DNA of 64,000 nucleotides. Origin: Tipula vernalis (taxonomy: Eukaryota > Arthropoda > Insecta > Diptera > Tipulidae). The first letter of the stretch is position 1, and every line of letters begins with the position of its first letter. A program made the position numbers and the translations under genes. The stretch spans positions 133,290,701-133,354,700 of the forward strand of contig OY282558.1 of assembly GCA_958295665.1 (NCBI GenBank). Reading direction: 5' to 3'. This document shows, in pieces, positions 63,668 through 64,000 of the stretch. The notes under the pieces are model-generated. The model searched no databases and was not told the DNA's origin. It saw only the letters and a list, made by a program, of their open reading frames with translations.

Positions 63668-64000
63668 CTATCCTTCCCCCAGTGAATGCAGTGAACGATA
63701 GAAAATTATCGAAAACGAGCCGGCATAACGATGGCGCGGCTTCTTCTGGATTTGGTTTGTTCGGTAGGTTTGGGATGAAACGTTACTCTTCCCTTAAGTG
63801 ATCTGCCTGTTTCACCGGTATATGACGGTGGTGAATGTCTTGTTTCCAGCGTAGTGTTCGGTTTGTTTGGCACTTCATTCGATGTATTTGTATGTTTATC
63901 AGGTTGCGGCGCCTCTATGAAACAAGATTTAAGCCGGTTTACTGAAACCGTTGATTCGATACTTTTGACCAGCAGTGTGAAATATTTTTCGTTGCGTTTG
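63668..64000 (-). pseudogene. Gypsy-D pol C-terminus, cut by the window end
   Basis: From 64000 downward the minus strand encodes RNEKYFTLLVKSIES, then a Thr/Asn/Pro-rich tail and GRVTFHPKPTEQTKSRRSR. The same tail follows the pol of Gypsy-B at 53.5-53.75 kb. A polypurine block CACTGGGGGAAGGATAG precedes the LTR. The rest of the element lies outside the window. Confidence 0.65.

Overview
This is eukaryotic DNA: AT-rich, with introns, microsatellites and a very dense load of insect-type retrotransposons. The one recognisable host gene is an importin-alpha whose sequence most resembles Drosophila Pendulin. Together with the retroelement families (BEL/Pao, CsRn1-like and Mag-like Gypsy, Copia, Jockey-like LINE) this points to a higher dipteran, possibly a tephritid-like fly. 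The species cannot be named from the sequence alone.

Layout. 1-850 is an imperfect inverted-repeat element with CCGAAAGT subrepeats; a second copy lies at 36.8-37.5 kb. 1.34-6.8 kb is a dead Copia element on the minus strand, split by a 1.75-kb AT-rich insertion. 7.2-12.2 kb is a large inverted repeat: its arms (7.2-8.3 and 10.7-12.2 kb) carry a 108-bp tandem family, and the spacer holds a (CA)36 microsatellite. One arm contains a 76-bp insertion with a perfect 10-bp target duplication.

12.2-34.2 kb is the most striking block, a three-level nest. An old, truncated BEL/Pao copy (BEL-C, minus) is split by a Jockey-like LINE (minus, 16-bp target duplication). That LINE is itself split twice, inside its endonuclease domain, by two different BEL/Pao elements. 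BEL-A (16134-23505, plus) has an intact 1742-aa polyprotein, two 885-bp LTRs in which I see no difference, 5-bp target duplication GAAAT and a tRNA-Tyr-type primer site. BEL-B (23726-30993, minus) has LTRs of 623/625 bp, target duplication AAGGC, a tRNA-Phe-type primer site and a single visible frameshift.

36.0-36.6 kb is an internally deleted Tc1/mariner-like transposase fossil. 39.3-39.7 kb is a short tandem and inverted repeat. 39.97-44.35 kb is a dead Mag-like Gypsy element (Gypsy-A). 44.96-54.14 kb is a CsRn1-like Gypsy element (Gypsy-B, tRNA-Trp primer site) interrupted by a 4.29-kb Copia element (Copia-B) with 174-bp LTRs and the half-tRNA-iMet primer site known from copia.

55.2-57.3 kb is the importin-alpha gene: a 5' UTR exon, a 150-bp intron, and two coding exons separated by a 64-bp intron, giving 531 aa. 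Just downstream is an unrecognised 54-aa reading frame. 58.6-63.0 kb is a degenerate minus-strand Gypsy (Gypsy-C). 63.1-63.6 kb is a LINE reverse-transcriptase fossil, and the window ends inside a further minus-strand Gypsy of the Gypsy-B family (Gypsy-D).

Functionally, the importin-alpha is the only cellular gene supported. All else is selfish DNA, of which only BEL-A looks capable of encoding a full set of proteins. I did not find a convincing new defence or metabolic system. The interest lies in the nested insertion history, the inverted-repeat families and several precisely dated breaks.
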